Positions 45,665-54,330 of a stretch of 64,000 bases of DNA are shown in pieces (positions within the stretch are counted from its first letter, which is position 1; each line of letters starts with the position of its first letter). The DNA is from Pectobacterium sp013449375 (GTDB taxonomy: Bacteria > Pseudomonadota > Gammaproteobacteria > Enterobacterales > Enterobacteriaceae). Under the pieces are notes generated by a model that saw nothing but the letters and a program-made list of their open reading frames with translations, searched no databases and had not been told where the DNA came from. The translations under genes and the position numbers were made by a program. The stretch lies in assembly GCF_048593165.1 (NCBI RefSeq), contig NZ_CP184271.1; one strand, given 5' to 3'.

Positions 45665-45692
45665 AGAAAGCCGCCCTATCTGGCGGCTTTCT
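45665..45692 (-). terminator. Terminator of the DUF1413-like gene
   Basis: AGAAAGCCGCC (45665-45675) pairs perfectly with GGCGGCTTTCT (45682-45692) over a 6-nt loop, 24 bp after the stop of the minus-strand gene. Confidence 0.75.
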
Positions 45693-45715
45693 GTAACGGG
45701 AACTCTGATTAGTAA

Positions 45716-46144
45716 TTACAAATCAACTTTTTTTACGACCTCGTATACTGCTGCATTGTTGATGTTACGGTTTTGAAACTCAACTACCAACTCGCCCTCT
45801 GCAGCTTTATCCCAGAGTTCGTTAGCAGTGGTGCGGAACCGACGACCCAAAGATTTTCTAGTTGAGGGGCTCAGTTTGCTCCATGATTCATTTAAGGCTT
45901 TAAAATATAACTCATTTGCTTTGAAGCTTTTGTTTTCTTTACGGTTCTTTATCGCAAAGGAAATCATCTGATGAATTACTTCATTGATTTCATCATCGCT
46001 TAAAGTTTTGGTTTTTTTACTATTAACAGCATCACTAAGAAGCGATGAAACAATGTCCTCGAAGTCCATGTCTTCGTCGTTTTCATTAGCATGGTTAAGA
46101 ATCTCACGCACCACTGAATCTTCAACATCTATAAGAATCTTCAT
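45716..46144 (-). CDS. DUF1413-like protein of unknown function
   Basis: A 142-residue acidic/basic mixed protein from AT-rich DNA. Residues 1-45 (MKILIDVEDSVVREILNHAN ...) look like a ribbon-helix-helix-type or antitoxin-like N-terminus. Residues 75-140 (SWSKLSPSTRKSLGRRFRTTANELWDKA ... NNAAVYEVVKK) resemble DUF1413, found singly in phage and plasmid regions. No partner toxin is adjacent. Function unknown. Confidence 0.7.
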   Translation of the reverse strand: MKILIDVEDSVVREILNHANENDEDMDFEDIVSSLLSDAVNSKKTKTLSDDEINEVIHQMISFAIKNRKENKSFKANELYFKALNESWSKLSPSTRKSLGRRFRTTANELWDKAAEGELVVEFQNRNINNAAVYEVVKKVDL

Positions 46145-46734
46145 GTTTACCCCTTGTTTTTCATTGTGTCACCTTGTTAATCCGAAATATATTTGAAATC
46201 CTTACCTATGTAAACATGTTTTTTGTTGTTTTTAGTTCTTTTTGGTTGTTTTTCGGGGCTGTCCAAGTTGCTGGGTCATTCGGTGAGGGGGCGTGCTCAT
46301 TTCTCAGACTTGGGATGAAAGTCCCTGTCTAGCTTGATGGTGAAAAACGACTAATGGGGCGATAGGGATGTTATGTCTAATGTGGCATAACATCCCTATC
46401 GCCATGATTTTAACGTCCGCTATTCGCTCACAGCGGCCCATCACTCGATTCATAACGCTTTCAAATAATTCGTCACGGGCCACAGTCTTTCATACTGGCA
46501 ATCCACCTCAGATCCGAAGCGAGATACCACACCGACAGATTGCTCAGCGCTTATGATTGGTCTACTAAGCAAATGTCGACGACGACGTTCAAAAATGCCG
46601 CTCCTGCCACCTGTGGCCGACCATATCGTCGCTCACAGGTGGCACGCGCCAATTTCTTAGCATTTCAGCTGTCCGCCGGATGCAATACCGATTCAGGGTG
46701 TTAACGTATCAGGATCAACGAACAGATTACGGTT
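46145..46734. other. Gap with long perfect inverted repeat
   Basis: About 590 bp without a credible gene. The left part is AT-rich (promoter of the DUF1413-like gene). The middle holds the 18-bp inverted repeat at 46358-46403. Confidence 0.5.
46358..46403. repeat. 18-bp perfect inverted repeat
   Basis: GGCGATAGGGATGTTATG (46358-46375) and its exact complement (46386-46403) flank a 10-nt spacer. No T-run follows on either strand, so a simple terminator is unlikely. Confidence 0.85.
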
Positions 46735-47601
46735 TTACCCTTTATCACGGGACTGAAGCCATTCCTCATGGATCTTCTGTACTCTGGACCACAATGTTTT
46801 GAGTGATTCACCGGGAACATTGTCAAAAGTCAGGCCAAACTCTTCCCTCAGCACGTCTAGCCATTCCGGTAGAGACGCGGAGGTATGCGTGGTCACGACG
46901 TTGCCGTCAGTTTTGGTAAGAACACAGCCTCGCATTACCGTTTTACCGTTAGGCTGTCGAAGTTGCGCAGTGACAACTTTGGCATAACCAGACTCTGGCG
47001 AAAACACATTAAAGTGATGGCGGTCTGATAAATTCCCCATATCAGTAGGCTTATCAGCCATACTTACACCTGCAATCCAGCAAGATGGATCGGCAGTGAG
47101 ATGCCAGTCACCCACACCATCCTCGGCAACGGCCTCCATTCCAAACTTCATTAATCCCTGGTGGACGGTTGCATTTATAAGAGGCATTTGTTCATGCAGC
47201 GCGTCGCCGAGGCCGATATCAACCCACCATCGGCCATGGGGATTGCTTTCGCACGGCATCCCCTCAGCGATAATGGCGACATGATTTTCCAGCTTAATCC
47301 GTTCAGGGCCTTCAACCCCATGGACGTTTGCAGGATTGAGACTCACACGATAACCAAGCTGAGTGAGTAATGTGTATAAGCCGCCATTCAACTGAAAACA
47401 GTAACCGCCTCGCCGTGTGGTCGCTGCTCTTCTGAAACTTTCAAGTGGATCAATCCCCCATCCCTCTTTGAGGTGGATCCAGAAGGTTTCGTAGGGTATC
47501 CGTTCAACATGAGCTCGATGAATTGAGGTCAGTGCCTGCAGGGACGGTGTCTCGGCATCAAGGCCAAGGCGATTCAGGTAAGCTGCTACTAATTGATTCA
47601 T
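46735..47601 (-). CDS. nat: Arylamine N-acetyltransferase
   Basis: A 288-residue NAT that moves acetyl from acetyl-CoA to arylamines, hydroxylamines or hydrazines. The catalytic triad is visible: Cys68 in RRGGYCFQLNG, His107 in ENHVAII and Asp128 in WWVDIGLGD. Length is usual for bacterial NATs. AGGAAA stands about 10 nt upstream of the start. A detoxification role fits the surrounding modules. Confidence 0.93.
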   Translation of the reverse strand: MNQLVAAYLNRLGLDAETPSLQALTSIHRAHVERIPYETFWIHLKEGWGIDPLESFRRAATTRRGGYCFQLNGGLYTLLTQLGYRVSLNPANVHGVEGPERIKLENHVAIIAEGMPCESNPHGRWWVDIGLGDALHEQMPLINATVHQGLMKFGMEAVAEDGVGDWHLTADPSCWIAGVSMADKPTDMGNLSDRHHFNVFSPESGYAKVVTAQLRQPNGKTVMRGCVLTKTDGNVVTTHTSASLPEWLDVLREEFGLTFDNVPGESLKTLWSRVQKIHEEWLQSRDKG

Positions 47602-48083
47602 TCTAGATAAATTTCCTGTTCAGACAAAAAGTGATTGCGAGTCAGCTGGTTAGGATAAACCGTCAGTTCCAGGAGAAGCTGCGCCAGCGCCTGCCATGCT
47701 TGCAGGATTTATTGTGCAAAGCCTTCCGGACTTGTGCTTGGGCGAGATGTTGTGACTCTTCATTCAATTTCGCGTCACTATCAACGCAACGGGTATAAAA
47801 ATCACAGCTTAAACCTTTTCACATTTGGTAATTAACTTGAAAAGATCCTGCGTGGGTTTTCAAAAGGATACTAACGCCATAAATAATGGCAACTTATTGT
47901 TTTTTTATTGTTATTTAATAACGGAAAATCCGTTATTTACTGAAAGTGGCTATATTCTAACTTCCTGTTATGGCTTGGTGTAGGGCCTAAAATGGGAATA
48001 GTGTTTTCATATTTGAGAGGGGAGGGTCTTTCCCGCACGAGCTTCGCTTCTTCACTTTTTGAAAAATGTTTTCAGGCTGACGC
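47602..48083. other. Gap between nat and the TetR gene
   Basis: AT-rich in 47800-47960; no gene or known element recognised. Confidence 0.5.
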
Positions 48084-48112
48084 TTGACTAGGTAGAACGA
48101 TCGTTCTACCAT
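48084..48112 (+). promoter_or_regulatory. Promoter and overlapping TetR operator
   Basis: TTGACT (48084-48089), 17-bp spacer, TACCAT (48107-48112). The spacer and -10 contain GGTAGAACGATCGTTCTACC (48091-48110), a perfect 20-bp palindrome, so a bound repressor would block RNA polymerase directly. The predicted transcript start coincides with the ATG at 48119. Confidence 0.82.
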
Positions 48113-48118
48113 TAATTC

Positions 48119-48688
48119 ATGAACAAAAAGCCGAACGATACCCGAGAAAAAATTCTTGCGACCGCCGAGCAACTTATCTATCAGAACGGCATTCATGCCA
48201 CAGGCATGGACCTTCTGGTCAAGACCTCTGGCGTAGCAAGGAAAAGTATTTATCGCTATTTCGCGACCAAGGATGACGTGGCAGCCGCCGCGCTGAATGC
48301 ACGTGATGAACGCTGGATGCACTGGTTCAGAACTGAATGTGATAAAGGCATTACCCCTGAGGAGCGCATCCTGAATATGTTCACTGTACTCAAAGGCTGG
48401 TTTGAGTCAGAGGGCTTTCGTGGTTGTGCCTTTATTAACACGGCTGGAGAAGTGGGTGACCCTGCCGATCCCGTTCGCCAGATCGCAAAGCTTCATAAAC
48501 AAAAATTGCTGGATTACACGCTGGAACTCACCGGGCAATTAAACATCGAGCAACCGTCAGCCTTGGCCAAACAGTTGCTGATTCTGATGGAGGGCGCTAT
48601 CACCATGTCACACGTGATGGGCGATGACAGCGCGGCCGATAGCGCAAGAGAAGTGGCGCAACTGTTGTTGAAGCAGGCCTCTCACTAA
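48119..48688 (+). CDS. TetR/AcrR family transcriptional regulator
   Basis: A 189-residue repressor with HTH GIHATGMDLLVKTSGVARKSIYRYFATKDDVAAAAL. No ribosome site precedes the ATG, which lies only 7 bp after the -10 element, so the mRNA is probably leaderless. The palindrome over its promoter implies self-repression. The next gene (NTF2-like, 58 bp downstream) is likely cotranscribed. Confidence 0.9.
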   Translation: MNKKPNDTREKILATAEQLIYQNGIHATGMDLLVKTSGVARKSIYRYFATKDDVAAAALNARDERWMHWFRTECDKGITPEERILNMFTVLKGWFESEGFRGCAFINTAGEVGDPADPVRQIAKLHKQKLLDYTLELTGQLNIEQPSALAKQLLILMEGAITMSHVMGDDSAADSAREVAQLLLKQASH

Positions 48689-48746
48689 GGCCTGAGTTTC
48701 AAAAAATCCCGTTCTATTGATATATCCAAATTTTGGAGGCTCTACT

Positions 48747-49223
48747 ATGTCCGATAAACAGATTCGCCCGCCACTTCCTCCTTTCACTCGCGAAACGGCG
48801 ATTGAGAAGGTGCGACTCGCTGAAGATGGCTGGAACAGCCGGGATGCCGAAAAGGTATCGCTGGCCTACACGCTGGACACCAAATGGCGTAATCGCGCCG
48901 AGTTTGCAACCAATCGTGAAGAAGCCAAAGGTTTCCTCATGCGGAAGTGGAAAAAAGAACTTGAGTATCGTCTGATTAAAGAGCTGTGGGCGTTTACTGA
49001 CAACCGCATCGCCGTGCGGTACGCCTATGAATGGCATGATGATTCGGGTAACTGGTTCCGCTCTTATGGCAATGAAAACTGGGAATTTGAAGCAGATGGC
49101 CTGATGCACCGCCGTTTCGCCTGCATCAACGACATGCCGATTAAAGAGAGTGAACGCAAGTTTCACTGGCCACTGGGTCGCCGTCCGGATGATCATCCAG
49201 GTCTGTCGGAGTTGGGTCTTTAA
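48747..49223 (+). CDS. NTF2-like protein (DUF1348)
   Basis: A 158-residue single-domain protein of the SnoaL/NTF2-like fold. It carries the DUF1348 features PPLPPFTRETAIEKVRLAEDGWNSRD, KWRNRAEFATNREEA and RFACINDMPIKESERKFHWPLGRRPDDHPG. Members are often induced with electrophile-response genes; the activity is unknown. GGAGG precedes the ATG at 48747. A terminator follows. Confidence 0.9.
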   Translation: MSDKQIRPPLPPFTRETAIEKVRLAEDGWNSRDAEKVSLAYTLDTKWRNRAEFATNREEAKGFLMRKWKKELEYRLIKELWAFTDNRIAVRYAYEWHDDSGNWFRSYGNENWEFEADGLMHRRFACINDMPIKESERKFHWPLGRRPDDHPGLSELGL

Positions 49224-49244
49224 CTTTCTCAATGTTGTTCCGAT

Positions 49245-49280
49245 AAGCCCCCGACGACTGTCTCAGCCGGGGGCTTTTTC
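49245..49280 (+). terminator. Intrinsic terminator after the NTF2-like gene
   Basis: AAGCCCCCG (49245-49253) pairs with CGGGGGCTT (49268-49276), followed by TTTTTC. Confidence 0.88.
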
Positions 49281-49345
49281 TCAACTTAAAAATGACGGCC
49301 TCTATTTATCGCACTATTGATGCCATTCGGATGAGGTTATTTTCG

Positions 49346-50071
49346 CTACGCTTTTGACCGGCAATAATATGATTCCAGTTTGTCGAGGAACGCGAATAAA
49401 ACCCTATTCATTTCACTGTAGTCATGAGCCCGTAGTTCTTCTGGGGTGTTGATGAAACGATATTTTTCGGCCTGACTTAATTCCTTATCTGAGTGTGCAA
49501 TTAATAATTCGACGACATCCGGCGTGAGTTCCATGTGGCATTGAAACCCGTAAACCAGTTCGGAATAAGCAATTATTTGGCGTGGGCATCCTTCGCTGTA
49601 GGCGATAATTTTAGCCTCAGGCGTCAGGCCCGGCATATCGTTATGCCAGTGACCTACGTTGAGCTGACTTCCGAAGTGAGAGAACATCTCGCTTTGGGGG
49701 CCAGTATCCGTCAGAAAAATGGGGAACACGCCTATCTCTTTTTCCGGGCTGTGAGCAAACGGGGCACCCAGCGCTTCGCCAATCAGTTGAGAGCCCAGAC
49801 AGACACCAATGATGGCTTTACCGAAACTCACTGCAGAGGCAATCAGCGCTTGCTCAGCTTTTGAATCGAAATGGGCGCATTGATCTACGGTGAAGGCAGG
49901 ATCCTGTGGACCGCCCATCACGATCAACAAATCGATGTCCCGCGCATCTTGCGGCAGTTTCTCGCCCGCATAAACACGGGAAAACGTTATTTCATGACCA
50001 CGACTCATGGCCCAGGTTTCATAAGCGCCGGGCGCTTCGAAACTTTCATGCACAATAAAATGTACTCGCAT
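49346..50071 (-). CDS. Class I glutamine amidotransferase-like protein
   Basis: A 241-residue stand-alone amidotransferase, distinct from the one at 13650. The nucleophile Cys is in GVCLGSQLIGEALG, and GFQCHMELTPD supplies the His-Glu pair. VMGGPQDP forms the oxyanion strand. AGGAG (within 50081-50085) gives its ribosome site, so its leader lies in the border with the truncated LysR gene. The substrate is unknown. Confidence 0.87.
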   Translation of the reverse strand: MRVHFIVHESFEAPGAYETWAMSRGHEITFSRVYAGEKLPQDARDIDLLIVMGGPQDPAFTVDQCAHFDSKAEQALIASAVSFGKAIIGVCLGSQLIGEALGAPFAHSPEKEIGVFPIFLTDTGPQSEMFSHFGSQLNVGHWHNDMPGLTPEAKIIAYSEGCPRQIIAYSELVYGFQCHMELTPDVVELLIAHSDKELSQAEKYRFINTPEELRAHDYSEMNRVLFAFLDKLESYYCRSKA

Positions 50072-50083
50072 TGGCGTATGCTC

Positions 50084-50841
50084 CTGTGCAGGCGCGCCTG
50101 TTTAACCGGACAACGAGGCGGGTCAGCCTTACCCCGGAAGGTTTGCAGTATCTCGGTGAGTGCAGGGAAATTCTCTCATTAATCGAACATGCGGAATCCG
50201 GCCTGAAGGATTCCGTCAGGCGACCACAGGGGCGTCTGCGAGTTGATATGCCGGGTGGGATTGCTCATTTCATCGTTATGCCAAACCTGAAAGACTTTTA
50301 CCGGCTTTATCCGGATATTTACCTGATGATTGGAGTGAGCGATCGACAGGTCAATCTCGTTCAGGAGGGCGTGGACTGCGTAATCAGAACGGGGGAGCTG
50401 AATAACTCTACGCTTGTGGCCCGTCCGCTTGGCCGTTTTCGGTGGATCACTTGCGCCTCACCGGACTATCTCAGGGAGTATGGTATTCCTGAGAGACCTG
50501 AAGCGTTGTCACAGCATCGGGCCATTCACTACTTTTCCGGTTCTGCCAGGCGCGCGGATGAACTGCATTTCCTGCGTGGTACTGAGACGTTGTCCGTGCC
50601 AGTAAAGGGAAATGCCGCCGTTAATGAAACGGGACTCTATATTAAAATGTGTCTTGACGGTTTTGGGCTGGCACAGCTTGCTGAAAGCATCGTATTTGAG
50701 AATCTTCAGGAAGGGAGACTTGTTGAGGTTATGGCTGACTGGCAGCCGCCATCAGTTCCGGTCACATTACTTTACCCACATCAGCGTTTTCTTTCTCCGG
50801 CCGTTCGCGCGTTTGCAGACTGGGTTGCCACTATTCTATGA
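50084..50841 (+). pseudogene. LysR family regulator lacking its DNA-binding domain
   Basis: Similarity to LTTRs starts abruptly at ARLFNRTTRRVSLTPEG, the end of the winged helix, and continues through a complete effector domain (GRLRVDMPGGIAHFIVMPNL ... RFLSPAVRAFADWVATIL). About 50 N-terminal residues are missing at the junction with the amidotransferase leader. It cannot bind DNA as it stands. Confidence 0.85.
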
Positions 50842-50895
50842 AGCACTCGTGCCAGCGCTATGAATGTCTTCTCCTCGCAAAGCGGAACGTACCTC

Positions 50896-51047
50896 GTTCG
50901 AAATGACTGTGTTGTGCCAGATATAGTCATTCGAACCCTGAGGGTTACACTTTTAAGTGATTCAGGGTATGCGCTTACTGGTTACGAATATTGTGCCAGA
51001 ATCATGTGATCTGATGATTGCCGCTTTGCTTTCGAGCCAGTAAGTGC
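50896..51047 (+). ncRNA. Candidate IS110 bridge RNA
   Basis: Three consecutive stem-loops in the left non-coding end. SL1: 50896-50908 with 50925-50936 (12 bp, one bulge). SL2: CCCTGA/TCAGGG, 50936-50967, with inner CACTT/AAGTG. SL3: 11-bp stem 50971-50981 with 51037-51047 and a 55-nt internal loop. IS110-group elements encode a bridge RNA in this place, with loops that pair with target and donor DNA. Confidence 0.6.
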
Positions 51048-51152
51048 TCCACGTTCGCTAACGAATACTCAGGGCATGCAGATAAACTGCTGACTATATT
51101 TCTTTCGAAGGGCGTGGAATGCATACCAATCCCCGGTTAAAAGGAGTTGGTG

Positions 51153-52391
51153 ATGACTGCTATACATCAGTTTGCTGCTCATGTTGGTCTGGATTGGGCG
51201 GATAAAAAGCACGATGTCTGCGTTCAGTTTAAAAACGGTGAGCGCACATTCCATGTGATTAACCATACGCCGGAAGCGCTTGATACCTGGCTCAATGAGT
51301 TGCACCAGAAGGTCAAAGGCAGGATCGCTATCGCCCTTGAACTGAAGAAAGGCCCGGTAGTATATGCTCTCCAGAAGTACCCCTTTATTACTGTCTTTCC
51401 TGTACACGCGTTATCATTGGCCCGCTATAGGCAGACCTTCTGGCCAAGTGGTGCGAAGGATGATCCTCAGGATGCCGAGTTGGCGTTAGATCTGATGCTA
51501 CGCTATCCCCAAAAGATTAAAGCCATCGAACCCGACAATGCTGATATCCGTTTACTTCTACAACTAGTCGAGCAGCGTAGGCTGCTGGTAGAAGACAAAC
51601 GCCGCTTCGTTAATCGGCTCATTAACACGCTTAAGCAGTATTATCCTCAACCCCTAGAATGGTTCTCGCATCGGGACAGTTCATTGTTCTGTGAGCTCAT
51701 AATCCGCTGGCCAAGCCTGCAACAGCTCAAACGTGCCCGGAGTGATACCGTCCGTCATTTTATGAACGCAAGAGGTGGTCCCGCTGTTGCGTATACAGAA
51801 CAGCGGGTTACAAGCATTGCCAACGCGATTCCCCTGACCACTGATAAAAGTGTCATCGAGGCGAACGCGCTAATGGCAATAGCTCTTGCATCACAAATCA
51901 AACTTGTAGGTGAACTTATCAGAACCTACGACGAACGAATCGAATCGTTATTCGATACACTTCCGGATGCAGAGCTGTTCAAATCACTACCGGGCATGGG
52001 GCCGTGTATGGGCCCACGTATGCTTGCCGCACTGGGTGATAACCGCGACCGCTTCAACAGCGCTGAGGAAATTCAAAACTACGCAGGTATTGCTCCGGTG
52101 ACTGAACGAAGTGGCCAGAAATCTTGGGTTCACTGGCGATGGCAGTGTGCCAAGTTCGTCAGGCAAACCTTTGTCGAATGGGCTGCCAAAACGGTTAACT
52201 CATCATACTGGGCCAAGCTGTATTATCAGGGGATGCGAGAAAAAGGAAAATCTCATCAATCAGCGATCCGGGCTCTGGCATTCAAATGGATAAGGATTAT
52301 TTACCGCTGCTGGAAGACCAGAACCCGTTATGACGAAGCGAAATATTTGCTGGCACTGGAAGCGCGAAAATCGCCCTTACTAATGCCGTAG
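51153..52391 (+). CDS. IS110-family transposase (DEDD recombinase)
   Basis: A 412-residue recombinase with the N-terminal RuvC-like DEDD domain (HVGLDWADKKHDVCVQF, then SGAKDDPQDAELAL) and the C-terminal transposase_20 domain (LPGMGPCMGPRMLAALGD, APVTERSGQK with the catalytic Ser). It appears full length and undamaged. AGGAG stands 6 nt before the ATG at 51153. The enzyme inserts by RNA-guided recombination in the family. Confidence 0.93.
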   Translation: MTAIHQFAAHVGLDWADKKHDVCVQFKNGERTFHVINHTPEALDTWLNELHQKVKGRIAIALELKKGPVVYALQKYPFITVFPVHALSLARYRQTFWPSGAKDDPQDAELALDLMLRYPQKIKAIEPDNADIRLLLQLVEQRRLLVEDKRRFVNRLINTLKQYYPQPLEWFSHRDSSLFCELIIRWPSLQQLKRARSDTVRHFMNARGGPAVAYTEQRVTSIANAIPLTTDKSVIEANALMAIALASQIKLVGELIRTYDERIESLFDTLPDAELFKSLPGMGPCMGPRMLAALGDNRDRFNSAEEIQNYAGIAPVTERSGQKSWVHWRWQCAKFVRQTFVEWAAKTVNSSYWAKLYYQGMREKGKSHQSAIRALAFKWIRIIYRCWKTRTRYDEAKYLLALEARKSPLLMP

Positions 52392-52480
52392 AAAGCTTGT
52401 CGAATGTCTCAGGGCGTGAAGCGGACGTGGATACTTTATTAATATGCACTGCTCAGAAAAATTCCTGTTATCCAGCAAAT

Positions 52481-53029
52481 TCAATCCTTACGTGCATCCT
52501 GACTGAGAAGACGTGTGCGGCAAACATCCAGAATCTCATCTGCCAGAGCGGAATCATCCGGGCAGGCACGGGACAGCACCAAGGCACCGACAAGATGCGC
52601 GATGGTGTCTATCAGATCAGCGCGCGTGCTATTTTCAGTTCCTAAAACTGCCAGTTGGTGTTCAACTCCGGCCGCAAATGTCTCCTTGATTGACGCAGAT
52701 TGACGTGCTGCATCAGTACCCAGAGCAGACATCACACATCCTTTTCCCATGTCATCACGATGTTGCCGGGAGAGATAGTATTCAATAAATTTTTCTCGGT
52801 CCACACCCGCTGTGCTTTCTGCGGAGCGCGTAAAACCGCAGCTCATTGCCTCCGCCATCAGATCAGCCTTGGAACCAAAATGCTTGTAGAACCCCCCGTG
52901 AGTTAAGCCTGCCGCTGACATCAGTTCCGCGACGCCCACACCATCGTAACCTCGCTCACGAAAAAGTTCTGAGGCCGTTTCAACAATGCGCATTCGGTTT
53001 TCCCGAACCTGCTCTTTCGACACTTTCAT
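52481..53029 (-). CDS. TetR family regulator of nemA-type gene
   Basis: A 182-residue TetR protein with HTH GYDGVGVAELMSAAGLTHGGFYKHFGSKADLMAEAM, the AcrR/NemR-like THGGFYKHF variety, with Cys residues in the ligand domain (SCGFTRS, GKGCVMSAL, SRACPDD). Thiol chemistry of electrophiles could relieve repression, as for NemR, but this is inference. It is divergent from the alkene reductase gene. Confidence 0.88.
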   Translation of the reverse strand: MKVSKEQVRENRMRIVETASELFRERGYDGVGVAELMSAAGLTHGGFYKHFGSKADLMAEAMSCGFTRSAESTAGVDREKFIEYYLSRQHRDDMGKGCVMSALGTDAARQSASIKETFAAGVEHQLAVLGTENSTRADLIDTIAHLVGALVLSRACPDDSALADEILDVCRTRLLSQDARKD

Positions 53030-53068
53030 ACTTTCCTGTCCCTCTCAAAAATAGGGTTTAAGTATACA

Positions 53069-53088
53069 TTGATGATAACCATAATCAA
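53069..53088. promoter_or_regulatory. Candidate operator between tetR and nemA
   Basis: TTGATGAT-AACC-ATAATCAA, an imperfect palindrome (7 of 8 arm positions) in the divergent spacer. A TTGACT -35-like hexamer follows at 53094. Confidence 0.5.
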
Positions 53089-53163
53089 ACTACTTGACTT
53101 TATAGATTACGATCATCATCATTATATTAACACCACGACCAACCACTTAGCAGGCGAATACAC

Positions 53164-54255
53164 ATGACGAACCAAACATTATTTCAACCCTATAAACTCG
53201 GCTCTATAACACTAGCCAACCATATCGTGATGGCACCCCTGACGCGTAACCGTGCCGGAGCAGGTCTGGTTCCTGGAGAGCTGGCAGCAACCTACTACGC
53301 CCAGCGTGCCACCGCTGGATTGCTGATTACCGAAGCCACCCAGATCTCAGCTCAGGCGCAGGGCTATCAGGATACGCCGGGGATCTATACACAAGCTCAA
53401 ATCGATGGCTGGCGCAAAGTGACTGATGCAGTGCACGCCAAAGGTGGGCGCATATTTGTTCAACTTTGGCACGTAGGACGAATTTCGCATGTCGATTTGC
53501 AACCTGGTGGCGCTGCGCCGGTCGCCCCGTCAGCCATTCGCGCCGAGACTAAGACCTTTGTGAACAATGGATTTGCTGACGTATCCGGGCCTCGCGCGCT
53601 TGAGTTGCAGGAAATACAGGGGATTATCGACGACTTCAGAAAGGCTTCTGCCAATGCCATTACCGCCGGGTTTGATGGCGTAGAGATCCATGGCGCGAAT
53701 GGTTATCTGCTGGAACAGTTTCTTAAAGACGGTGCCAATCAGCGTACCGATGAGTACGGCGGCTCTGTCGAGAACCGCGCACGTCTGCTGTTAGAAGTCA
53801 CGGCAGCCGTTAAAGAGGAGATCGGTGCTGATCGCACGGGTGTGCGCATTTCACCGGTTTCCCCTGTTAATGCGATTTCATGCAGTGATCCGCAGCCACA
53901 ATATGACTACGTCGCGGATCAACTCAATGCATTAGGTATCGTGTATCTCCACGTTGTTGAAGGCGCGACGGGCGGCTCGCGTGATGCATCTCCGTTCGAT
54001 TATGACTCCCTGCGCCGGCATTTTAAAAACACCTACATCGGCAACAACGGCTATGATCTGGCGCTGGCTTCCGCTCAACTTGCGGAAGGTAAAGCCGATC
54101 TGTTCGCGTTCGGTCGCTCGTTCATTTCTAACCCGGATCTGGTCGAAAGGCTGAAGACGGGAGCGCCTCTGGCCTCACTCAATCCTGAAACACTTTATGG
54201 TGGTGGTGCAGCGGGATATACCGATTACCCATCGTTTACTGAGACCAGCAAGTAA
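53164..54255 (+). CDS. nemA: Alkene reductase, N-ethylmaleimide reductase family
   Basis: A 363-residue Old Yellow Enzyme of the classical class: MAPLTRNRAG (FMN contacts), QLWHVGRISH, GVEIHGANGYLLEQFLKDGANQRTDEYGGS (His/Asn proton-relay region) and FAFGRSFISNPDLVERL. It reduces maleimides, enals, nitro-esters and quinones with NADPH. First gene of a probable five-gene unit continuing to 57479. Confidence 0.92.
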   Translation: MTNQTLFQPYKLGSITLANHIVMAPLTRNRAGAGLVPGELAATYYAQRATAGLLITEATQISAQAQGYQDTPGIYTQAQIDGWRKVTDAVHAKGGRIFVQLWHVGRISHVDLQPGGAAPVAPSAIRAETKTFVNNGFADVSGPRALELQEIQGIIDDFRKASANAITAGFDGVEIHGANGYLLEQFLKDGANQRTDEYGGSVENRARLLLEVTAAVKEEIGADRTGVRISPVSPVNAISCSDPQPQYDYVADQLNALGIVYLHVVEGATGGSRDASPFDYDSLRRHFKNTYIGNNGYDLALASAQLAEGKADLFAFGRSFISNPDLVERLKTGAPLASLNPETLYGGGAAGYTDYPSFTETSK

Positions 54256-54330
54256 AGTTGCCGGTGTCACGGTTCTACCTGTATCGCACATTGCGAATTC
54301 TGTTTACACATTAATAAAGAAGATCAACTT

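Larger units (their letters stand above)
50862..52409 (+). mobile_element. IS110-family insertion sequence
   Basis: A DEDD transposase gene with a 280-bp structured non-coding left end. GAATGTCT occurs at both proposed edges (50862-50869 and 52402-52409, 1540 bp apart) and could be the core shared by target and element; IS110 elements have no terminal inverted repeats, so exact ends are a hypothesis. It sits just after the truncated LysR gene. Confidence 0.75.

Noticed and set aside
46250..46360. Possible group II intron fragment (GGATGAAAGTCCC-like text)
   Set aside because: No domain V hairpin or reverse transcriptase fragment could be found next to it; resemblance is too short.
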